This document shows, in pieces, positions 12,839 to 23,115 of a DNA stretch of 64,000 bases. The notes beneath the pieces were generated by a model, which made no database searches, was not told where the DNA came from, and saw nothing but the letters and a program-made list of their open reading frames with translations. Both the position numbers and the translations under genes were made by a program. This DNA is from Parietaria judaica (taxonomy: Eukaryota > Streptophyta > Magnoliopsida > Rosales > Urticaceae): positions 25,476,001 to 25,540,000 of the forward strand of contig OX940864.1 in NCBI GenBank assembly GCA_954871525.1. Direction: 5' to 3'. Position 1 is the stretch's first letter. Each line of letters starts with the position of its first letter.

Positions 12839-13170
12839 CAATTATCATAATGTTAGTTGACCGTGACGACAACATCAATTTGTTAGATTGCCCCATTGAA
12901 CTACTCCATTTCGGCAAATTTTGCCCCTTGAAATTTTATTTTAGAGCTAGTACCCCTAGAATTAAAAATTTGTTCCACAAAACTCCTTTTCCATTCAACC
13001 TAGGTGTCCCTTAACATAAGTATTGTCCACCTGGGGAAGAATTCGTTTACGTTGAATTATCTGCTATTGATTTCAAATTCAGAGGGTATTTATGCAAAAA
13101 GAAGCTAGGGGCGATCTCGCCAAAGTCAACAACGTCAGGGGTCAATCTTATAAAATCGTCATAGTTTTAA
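12839..13170. other. Intergenic, nothing recognised
   Basis: AT-rich DNA between two transposons. It contains several tgcccc...ttgaa words reminiscent of repeat DNA but no coding or terminal-repeat structure that can be supported. Confidence 0.4.
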
Positions 13171-13655
13171 GGGTAAACTGCGGCTAATGTACCCAATGTT
13201 TGATCGACTGCGGATTATGTACCCAATGTTTATTTTCGATGGCTAATGTACCCAAACTTTATTCCGTTAGATTTTTTCATGTTTTCCTTCGCTTGACCGT
13301 CAGCGAGTGATATGTACACTTTTCGTATTTTTGACATAACTCACTTATTTTTTGTCCAAATTTTATGCACGACCTACGGTTGGAAAGATAAGAAATAGAT
13401 CTACAACTTTGGTGTTTTAAATTTTCTAAAGAAAGTTTTAAAAAAATACGAAATTTCAATTACAATGTAAAACTGGACATTAGTTTAATATAAAATATTT
13501 GTTTCTATCAAATTTTAATATACTTAATGATTTTTTATGATGAAATGCAAGACTACAAAGTTGTAGATAAATATTTTATCTTTTCAACGGTAGTTTATTT
13601 ATAAATTTTGGACAAAAAATGAGTGAGATATACTAAAAATATGAAATATTAAGAC
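13171..13655. mobile_element. Half of a foldback Mutator-like element
   Basis: This segment starts GGGTAAACTGCGGC and matches one arm of the foldback element at 41789-42759 along its length, with the same words in order (gctaatgtacccaatg, ttttcgtatttttgac, ttttgtccaaattttatg, tttatctt). It stops at what would be the centre of the palindrome. The second arm and a second target-site duplicate are missing, so it is a truncated copy. Confidence 0.75.
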
Positions 13656-13766
13656 GGGTACCAAATTCCTTTACCTAAGACACTGTATAGAAACAGCACA
13701 AGTAAAGATAAGTTGGTGAAGCTATAAACAAGGACATATCTGATGTGTTCCACTACTAAATTTTAC

Positions 13767-13774
<8 letters not shown>

Positions 13775-13813
<39 letters not shown>
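13775..13813. repeat. (TA)n microsatellite, left border
   Basis: Pure TA repeat directly abutting the left end of the element at 13814; a second (TA)n run lies at the other end. Confidence 0.9.
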
Positions 13814-13815
<2 letters not shown>

Positions 13816-15515
13816 AAACTTGAAAAAATAACCCCCAAAATACAAGCTCTACCCGTTTTGTCCCCGATTTAATGTATATGAAAAATTATTCCCCAAATTG
13901 TCTCTTACTTTTTTTATTCCCAAAATACCCTTTTTACCACCAACTGTCTAAGTTCAAGAGGAAAACTGTCAAACTTTACCCAGAAAACTATCTAACTTTA
14001 AACAAACTGTCTACCCTGAAAGAGAAAACAATCTAACTTTATGTATAAAACTATCCGACACTAAAATTTACGTTTTGATGACGGGGGATAAAACTAACCT
14101 TCTTGACACTAAGTTGTCAAAGTGTCTAACTTTAAGATGAAAACTATCAAATTTTACGAGGAAAACTATCTACACAAAGTTGCAATATTTTGTGAAATCA
14201 ACCAACTGTCTAACTTCAAGAGGAAAACTGTCAAACTTAAAACAAACTGTGTACCCCGAAAGAGAAAACAATCTAACTTTATGTATAAAACTATCCGACA
14301 CTAAAATTTACGTTTTGATGACGGAGGATAAAACTAACCTTCTTGACACTAAGTTGTCAAAGTGTCTAACTTTAAGATGAAAACTATCTAACTTTAAGAG
14401 GAAAATTGTCTACACAAAGTTGCAATATTTTGTGAAACTAACCAACTGTCTAACTTCAAGAGGAAAACTTTCAAACTTAGCCCAGAAAACTATTTAACTT
14501 AAAACAAACTGTCTACCCCGAAAGAGAAAACAATCTAACTTTATGTATAAAACTATCCGACACTATAATTTACGTTTTGATGATGGGGGATAAAACTAAC
14601 CTTCTTGACACTAAGTTGTCAAAGTGTCTAACTTTAAAATGAAAACTATCTAACTTTACGAGGAAAATTGTCTACACAAAGTTGCAATATTTTGTAAAAC
14701 TAACAAACTTCAAGAGGAAAACTGTCAAACTTTACCCAGACTGTCTAACTTAAAACAAACTGTCTACCCCAAAAGAGAAAACAATCTAACTTTATGTATA
14801 AACTATCCGACACTAAAATTTACGTTTTGATGATGGGGGATAAAACTAACCTTCTTGACACTAAGTTGTCAAAGTGTCTAACTTCAAGATGAAAACTATC
14901 TAACTTTACGAGGAAAACTGTCTACACAAAGTTGCAATATTTTGTGAAACTAATCAACTGTCTAACTTCAAGAGGAAAACTATCAAACTTTACCCAGACT
15001 GTCTACCCCGAAAGAGAAAACCATCAAACTTTATGTGCAAAACTATCCAATATAGAAATTAACGTTTCGATGAAGCGAATAACATCACCTTTTTTTATAC
15101 CATAAATCCCTTAAGTGTCAACATTAATGGTGTAAACTATCTAAGCTAATCTGAAAAATTGTCTACATTTCCTTGCAATTTTTTCCAACAGGAAAAAAGT
15201 GTCTAACCGAAGGAAAAAAACAATCTAACCGTAGCTTAAAAACTGTACACCAGATCCTGGTATTTTTTTTAAAACGGAAAATGTGTCTACCTAGATGAGC
15301 AAAACACTCAAACTTGTTATAGAACACTGTCCACCCCTCAAAACTGTCTACCTTGATATGAAAATTTGTCAAATTTTATGTAAAAAACTGTCTAAAATGG
15401 TATTTTGGGAAAAAACATGGAAAAATACAAGTTCGGGAATAGTTTTTCAGAAACATTAAATCGGGGAACAAAACGGGTAGAACTTGCATTTTGGGGGTCA
15501 TTTTTTCAAGATTCC

Positions 15516-15518
<3 letters not shown>
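13814..15518. mobile_element. (TA)n-bordered element with about 60-bp inverted ends
   Basis: The left end starts GGAAACTTGAAAAAATAACC. The right end is its inverted copy (...GGTCATTTTTTCAAGATTCC) and similarity runs for about 60 bp, through CCCCCAAAAT, TCTACCCGTTTTGT and CCCCGATTTAATGT on each side. Both ends abut (TA)n tracts, so it appears to have inserted into, or been copied together with, a TA microsatellite, as reported for rice Micron elements. The interior is almost entirely tandem repeat and holds no credible protein. The superfamily is unknown. Confidence 0.75.
13939..15170. repeat. About 250-bp tandem repeat array made of about 20-bp subunits
   Basis: Roughly 4.5 copies of a unit of about 245-260 bp. 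Each contains caactgtctaacttcaagag, ctatccgacactaaaattta, a gataaaactaaccttcttg block and ttgcaatattttgtgaaac. Unit starts fall near 13939, 14202, 14440, 14703 and 14954. Within each unit, words such as aaactgtctaacttta recur about every 20 bp, so there are two levels of repetition. Copies differ by small indels and substitutions, and degenerate from 15000 rightward. Confidence 0.85.

Positions 15519-15519
<1 letters not shown>

Positions 15520-15560
<41 letters not shown>
15520..15560. repeat. (TA)n microsatellite, right border
   Basis: TA dinucleotide run at the right end of the (TA)n-bordered element. The Tyr/Ile run in the open frame here is a translation of it. Confidence 0.9.
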
Positions 15561-15561
<1 letters not shown>

Positions 15562-15658
15562 ACAGGGAAAAAAGGCCTTTGGATGTGGTGACTCCGGAGT
15601 GTGGACGGCTACTAGTACCATCTCAAAAGTAGCAGGTAACAACTCATCACTTGTTAAG

Positions 15659-16193
15659 TAGGGCTGTAACCAGAGCGGGTATCCGGTTTTTATTTAACTA
15701 CCCGTATCCGGATCCGGTTTTCCGGGTATCCAAAAATCACTACCCGTATCCGGATCCGGAAATCCGGATACCTATTTTCAAAACCTTGTTTAATTATCCG
15801 TATCCGGTTTTGAAATCCGAATTCGGATATTATCCGGATATCCGGAATTTTTAACAAATGAAACCCTAGAAAATGAATAAGAGTAAGAGTAACCGACGGA
15901 CGAGGGCTTGGAGGCGGCTGAATAAGAGTAACCCTAGAAAATGAAAATGAAATGTCGACTGTCGAAGAAAGGAGAGTGAGTAACCTTAGAAAATGAATTA
16001 AAAAAATAAATAAAATAAAAAAACGGGTTTTAAACCGGATACGGATATCCAAATTTTTAAATAACAAAACTCGTATCCGTATCCGGTTTTAAATCCGGAT
16101 ACCCGTATCCGGATTCCGAATTTGGATTCGGATTTTAAAATCGGATACAGATGCGGATTTAAAACCGGGTTCCGGGTTTTAGTTACAGCCCTA
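15659..16193. mobile_element. hAT-like MITE with TATCCGG subterminal repeats
   Basis: Perfect 12-bp terminal inverted repeats TAGGGCTGTAAC / GTTACAGCCCTA bound a 535-bp element. Words ccgtatccggatccgg and variants crowd both ends in both orientations, as in other hAT MITEs of this window. Flanks read ttgttaag and gttaaaag, an imperfect 8-bp duplication that could have lost an A-run match. No transposase is present. Confidence 0.75.
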
Positions 16194-16531
16194 GTTAAAA
16201 GATTACAGATTAGTACTAATTATGTGATTAATGAGCCACGTTGGGGCAACACAAGGTGGTGATTCAAGTCAACAATATAATCTATTGAATATTATATTTA
16301 AAATAGAAAAATAACTAAATCCGAGTAACCGGTTTCAAAATAATATGAAAACTGGTTCTTAGATTTTGATAACCGAAATTCGGTTAACAGGTTTTTAAAA
16401 ATAAATTAAAGTTATTAAAATATAAATAACTAGAATCAACTAATAGATATGAAATAATAAACATATGACAGGTTAACCGACGAGTTGCACGCGTAGCCCG
16501 AACACGAACAGGCGAATACCCTTATTTGATA
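16194..16531. other. Intergenic between two transposons
   Basis: AT-rich; near 16320-16400 it holds several accggtt/aaccggt words suggesting another eroded MITE, but no matching ends were found. No gene. Confidence 0.35.
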
Positions 16532-17481
16532 GGGTTAATTGCGGCAAAAATACCCAACCTTTGTCAATATTCTCCGATAGCTACCCAACCTCAATAAACG
16601 TAGGTAAAAATACCCAACGTCACACTTTTATCGCCGACCAACTAACGCCGTTAGACACTGCCTACATGGCTGTTAGGCTGTCTCATGTGGAATGTCACGT
16701 GGTCAAAGGTTGGGTACTTTTGCCGCTACGTGGCCAAAGGTTAAGTACTTTTGCCACCACGTGGCATTAAAAAAAATAAATTTTTTCTTTCCCATTAGCC
16801 AATATGTTTTTAATTTTTTTACGTATACCAAACATGATCAAATAATTTTATAAAATATGTACTTATAAAAAAATACATTATTTTTTTAAATAATCAAATA
16901 ATTACTTAAAATTATTAATTTTAATTTATTTAAAAAGAAAATCTAATCGATTCAAAAATTATAAATTATTCCTGTAAGAAAAAATATTTTTCTATAAAAA
17001 CATATTTTATAAAATTATTTGATTATATTTAACACATGTAAAAAAAATAAAAATATGTGCCACGGGAAAGATTTTCTTTTTAAATAAATTAAAATTAATA
17101 ATTTTAAGTAATTATTTGATTATTTAAAAAAACAACGTATAATTTTTTATAAGTACATATTTTATAAAATTATTTGATCATGTTTGATATACATAAAAAT
17201 ATAAAAACATATTGGCTAACGGGAAAGAAAAATTAATTTTTTTTAATGCCTTGTGGCGGCAAAAGTACCTAACCTTTGGTCACGTAGCGACAAAAGTACC
17301 CAATCTTTGACCATGTGGCATTCCACATGAGACAGCCTAACGGCCACGTAGGCAGTGTCTAACGGCGTTAGTTGGTCAGCGAAAAAAGTGTGACGTTGGG
17401 TACTTTTGCCTACGTTTATTGAAGTTGGGTACCTATCGGAGAATATTGACAAAGGTTGGGTATTTTTGCCGCAATTAACCC
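16532..17481. mobile_element. Foldback Mutator-like element
   Basis: The element reads GGGTTAATTGCGGC at the left and the inverse GCCGCAATTAACCC at the right. The two arms are inverted copies of about 400 bp around a short centre near 16990. Flanks tatttgata and tattttata form a 9-bp target duplication with one mismatch, as expected for Mutator-like elements. Within each arm the word ttgggtacttttgcc and its variants recurs. The paired ORFs near each end are mirror images of each other and not genes. It belongs to the same family as the element at 46812. Confidence 0.85.
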
Positions 17482-17593
17482 TATTTTATAATAGAAGGAC
17501 CGACGATGTCAATTAGCTAATTTTCTTTTCCATGTATTTAAAGTTAAAAAGAAAAGAAAAAGAAATCCGAGGCATACAAAACAAAACCAAAGC

Positions 17594-20122
17594 ATGAAAA
17601 AGAAACGCAGTGCAAGAGAGCAACCGTACGACGAGCAGAAGTTGAGAGAGGAAGTCCGATACCTTCACTCTCTCTGGCATCAAGGCCCTCCTTCCTCTCC
17701 TCCAAACCCTAATCCCGACCAAACCCACAACAAGAAGAGGACGAAGACCATGGCGGCGACGGAGCCCGATTCTGGATCCCCATGGCCGTGCCCGGCTCCG
17801 ACCCAGACCTCCTCTCTCTCTGGGTGGCCCACGACCGGACCCGTTTACCCTCCCTTGACGGCTCAGGATCTGGAGACCCATTCTGCTCTCGTGATCCAAC
17901 TCAGAGCCTGCAAGGCCTTCAAAGAGTGCTCCAACTCCGACGACGATCAGCACGAGGACGACGATGTGGAAGACGAGTACTGGGTCGGCCGCGGCAATGA
18001 GAAGTCTCGATTCTTTCTCAGGATCTTCGCGGAAGATGAAGAGCTGAGGAAGTACTACGAGGCGAATCACGAGGGAGGCGATTACTGCTGCTTCGTCTGC
18101 GGCGCCAACGGGAAGGGGAAGAGGTTCAAGAGCTGCTTGGCGCTCGCTCAGCATTCCAAGTCGATGGCGAAGGCCGAGAAGAATCGGTCTCACTCGGCTT
18201 TTGGGCGGACTGTTTGCATGGTTTTGGGCTGGGATTTTGATCGGCTTCCGTCTGTCGTGCTCAAAGGCGAGCCCCTTGGCCGCTCCCTGGGCAATGCCGG
18301 TGCTGAGAAACTAGTAAGATTGCTTTATCTCTTCATTTTAGATGATCATGTACTTTTTTTTTTTGAGGGACTGATCATGTACTTTTTGTATTGATTTCAT
18401 TGATGATTTTGTGAATACGTTAGAACTGGAAATGTCAGTGTAGGTGAGAATTCACGAAACAATTACAAGAAAAAGATTATTGAAATTGCGGATCATTGTT
18501 GTTTTTGAAGTAGTTCGTGTTGGTGTTTGTGTATTTTCTGGTTTTGCTGCTCAGTTTGATTGGTTTGATTAGCAGGGTGAGAATATCAATGGCGTTGTTA
18601 AGGACGACAATGGAGGCGATCTTGTTGAGAAAGACGGCCTTCATGGTGTTCGGACAGATAATGGGAAGGTAAATTAAGCTAATAGAAAGCTGAGAAACAC
18701 GTGAGTACTTATCGTCCGAAGAACGGTAATATGGTCATTTTGTCTTGAACATTTACTCCTTTTATGTTGTTTCCTTTCTTTATGTTTTCGGAGTGTGTCG
18801 GTAAATTATTTAGGGGTATTTTGGTCTATTACTCGGAGTTGTCATAACGGTGGTCGTAGGAGTTTTAGGATTTGTTTTAGTATCGCTAGGATAGTGTTCG
18901 ACCTTTCTCTCGAACTAAATGTCCGTATTGGGGATTTATCACATTGGTGAATTCTCGTATTTTATCTTGGAAACTGTGTTCAGATCCTGTAAAGTAAACC
19001 CTAAAATGCATGAACTGTGATGTATTATTGCAGAAAGAGACTACTCTCGGTGTAACTGGGGATAATGAGGTGAAAGAAGATGATATCCGAGACGAATCGG
19101 TTGACAAAGCAGGCTTTGAGAATCTTCAGGTTGACGACGGAAAGGTAAATGAATTTTAGATACCTTGAATTTATTTGATTTGATCTTTCTATGGGGGCTT
19201 TTATTTTTTGAAATCTTCGTGATGAAGATGGAATGGAAGCAATTGATGAATCGAATGGCGAGAGTTAATTCTTGTTCCGGGTTTCTTGGTCATACATTTT
19301 CTTCTCTTCAATTCACTTCTTTGAGCTAATTAGAAATATAATTTATTCTTCTATATTCTTTTTTATGTAAAAAACATCGGTTTATTTTCTTACAAATTCT
19401 TACATCCAATAACAGTATTTTCCGGGTCGTGTTCACGAGCTTTAAGTTTTATGACTCTCCAAGAGAAAGTGATTCTTTTGCACATTTACTTAATTACCAA
19501 CACATGATATTACTTCAAATTGATGCAAATTCTCATCAATTTCCAATTTAATGCAGTGTTCAAAGGAAGATGAAAAGCATACCAATGAAGATAAGGAAGA
19601 AAACCCATCTGAGGACGGTGACGGAGACGAGGAAGAAGATCCTTCAGAAGAAGACGAAGAAGATTCATCCGAGGACGGCGACGAGGAAGAAGATCCTTCA
19701 GAAGTTAAAGATCCAACTGAGATCAGCAATGAAGAAGAAGATCCATCTGAGATCGATGACGAAGAAGAAATTCCTTCTGAAGAAGAACTTTCAGAAGAAG
19801 ATGAGAATCCATCGCAGAGCAACGATGAAGAGGAAGATCCAACTGAGATCGAAGACGAAGAAGAAATTCCTTCACAAGAAGAACTTTCAGAAGAAGATGA
19901 AAACCCTTCGCAGAACAATGATGAAGAGGAAGATCCATCGGAGGATGGCGATGAAGACGAGAGAAAAAATGATAGCGACACTGTATATAAGGATTCAACC
20001 GCATTAAAAGAGCTGGGCGTTGCACAGGTTACTATTTTTCTTTCGTGCGTGACTTTTATGCTTCCTCAATATCTTTCCAACTTCACGTTCGTTTCGTATG
20101 GCAGAAGCTCGAAGGAAAGTAG
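17594..20122 (+). CDS. Acidic protein with small Cys/His region, unknown function
   Basis: Five exons fit: 17594-18313, 18576-18668, 19034-19144, 19557-20027 and 20105-20122 (TAG). All junctions are phase 0 with GT/AG introns, giving 470 residues. Residues 1-110 are basic/proline-rich and then a conserved-looking segment follows. Around residues 125-215 come YWVGRGNEKSRFFLRIF, a CFVCG (C-x2-C) with a later QHSKSM, and SAFGRTVCMVLGWDFDRLP, suggestive of a zinc-binding fold. Exon 4 encodes about 150 residues dominated by Glu/Asp with recurring EEEDPSE and EEIPSEEELSEEDENPSQ units. I do not recognise the family by name; a nuclear or chromatin-associated acidic protein is an inference only. The last exon is only six codons and is the least certain part; reading into the preceding intron gives another short end. 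Confidence 0.72.
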
Positions 20123-20179
20123 ACGGTTATGACTGAATGAAGAAGACAGTGCATTTCCGGATAAGTAGTACAGTGAAGA

Positions 20180-20243
20180 ATGTTAGAAGAAGAAGAAGAA
20201 GAAGAAGAAGAAGAAGAAGAAGAAGAAGAAGAAGAAGAAGAAG
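20180..20243 (+). repeat. (GAA)n microsatellite
   Basis: About 21 GAA/AAG trinucleotides lie just after the stop of the acidic-protein gene, probably in its 3' UTR. The poly-Glu and poly-Ser frames here are composition artefacts. Confidence 0.9.
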
Positions 20244-20877
20244 AGCGTTTTTGTTGTACACTTGCGTATATGAAACTTACTAGTCTGCCAAGTTTTCTCG
20301 GTACAAATATCAGAAGGTTAATATGTTCTTGGTTTTCTCCTGACACTGGCTTTTCAGCTTAAAGTACTCTGATTCTAATTTCACTTTTTATATAAAAAAT
20401 AACTAAATAAATTATTTTCAACAGTAAATTAGGAATAACACCTAAATCCCAACCCCGGCAACGCCAGGTTTATTACGCAAGTTGCTGTAGTAGAAATATT
20501 ATTTTTTAAAGGAATATTAAAATGCACCACTGCTAAAATAAAAGTTAAAAGAGTTGAGAGTTAATGAAAAAGAAAAAGGTCGGAAAATGTACTCTTTTAA
20601 GATAAGAAGTGAAGAAACCGAGATTGGAAGCCATCCGTGGCGACCGCTTGCCGCAGCCGTGAGGAGGCAGCTATAATGGTGGCGGTCCCCCTTCTGTGGC
20701 GCGGTTGCCACGATTGATACTACTGGACGGAACTACTAGTACTTATGCCGTTTTGCGTTTAATTTTTTCCTCTAAAGTCCAAACAAAAAGTAATTCTTAT
20801 AATTATTTGTATCCCCTTTCTTTCTCTTCTCTTATCTACAAATCATTTCGCACCAAAAACACAAACAGAGAGACACG
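20244..20877. other. 3' flank of acidic gene and promoter region of next gene
   Basis: No coding signal. The final 300 bases are pyrimidine-rich toward the next start codon (ttctttctcttctc near 20818) and probably hold the promoter and 5' UTR of the intronless gene at 20878. No clear TATA box can be assigned. Confidence 0.45.
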
Positions 20878-22698
20878 ATGATTCTGATCCAAGACTTTTG
20901 TCTCCCTAAAACCCTAAACCCTCCTCTCTCTCTCCTCCCTCCATCTTTCTCCAACCCCCTCCGTACCACCCTCCGACCGCCGCCGAGCTCGCCGCTGAAG
21001 CCCCTCCGCGTCGCATGCCTCGCCGCCGAGCCCCGCCGGCGCCGCGACGTTCGGGCGCTCGCCGGCGGCGACAAGACGAAGCGCAAGGCGCGGCACAAGG
21101 CGGCGGGGCGCATCGAGGGCAACGCGGACTTCCGGCGCGAGCTGAAGCGCAACGCGCGGCGGCGCAGCAAGAAGATGGCGGAGTCGCTCTTCTACCGCCT
21201 GAAGAACCCTCACCGGAGCCACCCCGACAACTTCTCCGAGTCTGAGCTCCAGGAGATCGGCCTCGGATACGACAGGCTGGTCAGGTTCATGGACAAGGAC
21301 GACCCCAACCTCCGACACCCCCACGACTGGTACAAGTACGGCCAGTTTGGGCCCTACTCGTGGCGCGGCGTCGTTGTCGGGGACCCTGTCCGGGGCCGAT
21401 TCTCCGACGAGCGCGTGGCGATGATCAGCGAGGTCCGCGACGCGGAAGAGTGGGAGAAAATCGAGCAGTTCGAGATGGGACAGAAGCACGGGAAGAGAAT
21501 GGGGGAGATGGATCGGGCGAAGCTCCGGTACTATTGGGTGTTTGTGAGGCACCCGCGGTGGCGACTCTCGGAGCTTCCGTGGGAGCAGTGGACTCTGGTG
21601 TCGGAGGTCGTCGTGGAAGCCGGCGACCAGCGGATCGACAAGTGGAATTTGATGGGCCGGCTCGGGAGCGTGACTCGGTCGCTGATCACGAAATGCGCGG
21701 CGTGGATGAGACCCGACATAATCTACGTGAAGAAGCCGGTGTATCAGTGCCGTTTCGAGCCTCAGGCTGGATTTTTTCGGGCGCTGGTTCCGTTTCTGGA
21801 CCCTAAGACGGAGCGCAACTGTTTGGTGGAGCTCGAGAGCGAGGATGGCCGGACCGAGCACGTCACTTACTATTCTGGGTTATGCAAGCTCCTCCGAGTG
21901 AGCCCAACGGCTTTTGTTGACGACGTCGTGACAGCATTTGATAAGTTGAGCGACGAACGGAAGTCGGATTGTTTGATGTACTTGCTTGGAAACCACCCGG
22001 TTGAGCTGCTGCATCCGTACACGAAGGAGTGGAAGGCGAAGCTGGAGGAGGCAGAGCTCGGGTGTGACGCGCCAGAGGAAGAGGATGCTGCTCCATCAGG
22101 CGATCGGGGCGAGATCGTGGATTGGATCGAGGAGGAAGAAAATGAAGATGAAGATGATAATGTGGTTATGGATATGGAAGATGAAGACGAAGACGACAAT
22201 GACGAATCGGACGGTGAAGAGGAAGAAGAAAAGGAGAAGGATGAGAAGTACTGGGAACAAGAGTTTCGAAAGGCATTGAACAGCTCGGAGAGGATGGAGA
22301 AACTCGTTAAGAGGAGCGTGGAGGTCACCACCGAGCACTACAATACTCAGCTCCGGGAAATGAAGACCGGCTCGGGGACGCAAGAAGAAGACGAGCAAGA
22401 AGAAGAAGAAGAAGAAGAAGAAGAAGAAGAAGAAGAAATAGAAATAGAAGAGGAAGAAGACGACGGCAGAGATGAAACGGAGTTAAGGGGGAAGTGGGCG
22501 AAAGTGAGCGCGGAAGAGTGGAAGATAGCGGGGATCGGGCCGTGGAGGAGGAGGATCAGGAAGAGCAAGATTCCGCCAGAGTTGTTCCTGCGAGGGGCGG
22601 TTAGGCCGTTCACTTACCGGAATCTGGTGAAGGAGATAGTTCTGACGAGGCACGCCCTTGTAGATGGTGATATCAGTGCTAATGATAAGGTTTTGTGA
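20878..22698 (+). CDS. Probable chloroplast protein, 606 aa, conserved in plants, function not identified
   Basis: A single-exon frame runs from an ATG after a pyrimidine-rich leader to TGA. Residues 1-45 are rich in Ser, Pro, Leu and Arg with almost no acidic residues, as in a plastid transit peptide. Residues 50-100 are strongly basic (RKARHK, RRRSKKMAES), suggesting nucleic-acid contact. Residues 100-390 form the globular part (FYRLKNPHR, HDWYKYGQFGPYSWRGVVVG, LRYYWVFVRHPRW, GLCKLLRVSPTAFVDDV, LMYLLGNHPVELLHPY). Two acidic tracts follow (about 395-455 and 500-530), then a conserved-looking tail GPWRRRIRKSKIPPELFLRG and YRNLVKEIVLTRHA. The block order and aromatic spacing look like a conserved family, perhaps a plastid-nucleoid factor, but I cannot name it. 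GC content is high in the 5' half and falls later. The second acidic tract is coded by a (GAA)n run that could vary in length. Confidence 0.85.
   Translation: MILIQDFCLPKTLNPPLSLLPPSFSNPLRTTLRPPPSSPLKPLRVACLAAEPRRRRDVRALAGGDKTKRKARHKAAGRIEGNADFRRELKRNARRRSKKMAESLFYRLKNPHRSHPDNFSESELQEIGLGYDRLVRFMDKDDPNLRHPHDWYKYGQFGPYSWRGVVVGDPVRGRFSDERVAMISEVRDAEEWEKIEQFEMGQKHGKRMGEMDRAKLRYYWVFVRHPRWRLSELPWEQWTLVSEVVVEAGDQRIDKWNLMGRLGSVTRSLITKCAAWMRPDIIYVKKPVYQCRFEPQAGFFRALVPFLDPKTERNCLVELESEDGRTEHVTYYSGLCKLLRVSPTAFVDDVVTAFDKLSDERKSDCLMYLLGNHPVELLHPYTKEWKAKLEEAELGCDAPEEEDAAPSGDRGEIVDWIEEEENEDEDDNVVMDMEDEDEDDNDESDGEEEEEKEKDEKYWEQEFRKALNSSERMEKLVKRSVEVTTEHYNTQLREMKTGSGTQEEDEQEEEEEEEEEEEEEIEIEEEEDDGRDETELRGKWAKVSAEEWKIAGIGPWRRRIRKSKIPPELFLRGAVRPFTYRNLVKEIVLTRHALVDGDISANDKVL
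20905..20926 (+). promoter_or_regulatory. Telomere-like CCCTAAA words at start of CDS
   Basis: Two adjoining CCCTAAA-type words lie at codons 10-16. Telo-boxes near the starts of plant genes are known to mark growth- and translation-related genes; here the motif is within the transit-peptide codons, so a regulatory role is only possible. Confidence 0.35.
22381..22440 (+). repeat. (GAA)n within coding sequence
   Basis: A GAA-rich run codes for the poly-Glu stretch at residues about 502-522 of the plastid-type protein. It stays in frame and the ORF continues through it. Confidence 0.85.
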
Positions 22699-23115
22699 TA
22701 AGCTGTAATATTTATTCTAGTGAAGGAATTAGGAAAACATCGTTCGTCTAAGACACCAATTCTGATGAAGATTGTGATTGTGTGAATGTAATTTTACATA
22801 ATATTATTCTGTTATTTGTTACATAATTGAAAAATCACTTGTAGGACTTGTGATCGAAGATGATACGATCGGCGATCGAAACGAAGAAGATGAAAACCGG
22901 AATTCCCAAAATTCAACCCCTCTTCACTTAGAGAGAGAGAGAGAGATTGGATTAGTAAGGGATTTGATAATTATAGTTAGGCCACGAAAACAATTACACT
23001 AAATTACAAGGATTTAGATACATAATCAAATAGAACACCCCACTGCTAGTTAATTACTTAAATGACCTCCCTCAATGACGCCAAAAGTCGCACTCGGCCA
23101 AGGGCGGGCAGAGTG
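22699..23115. other. 3' flank of the 606-aa gene
   Basis: AT-rich 3' region with a short (GA)n run near 22931. It ends at the insertion site of the copia element, and sequence resuming at 29353 is its continuation. No gene seen. Confidence 0.5.

Noticed and set aside
16561..17452. Two near-identical 69-codon proteins on opposite strands
   Set aside because: They are the inverted arms of one foldback element, not genes.
17513..18193. 226-codon minus-strand ORF opposite the acidic-protein exon 1
   Set aside because: Mirror of the true exon; the plus strand has coherent splicing and conserved-looking motifs.
20914..21861. 315-codon minus-strand ORF
   Set aside because: Antisense shadow of the GC-rich 606-aa gene; its composition (Arg, Leu, Pro, His) is what reverse reading of that gene gives.
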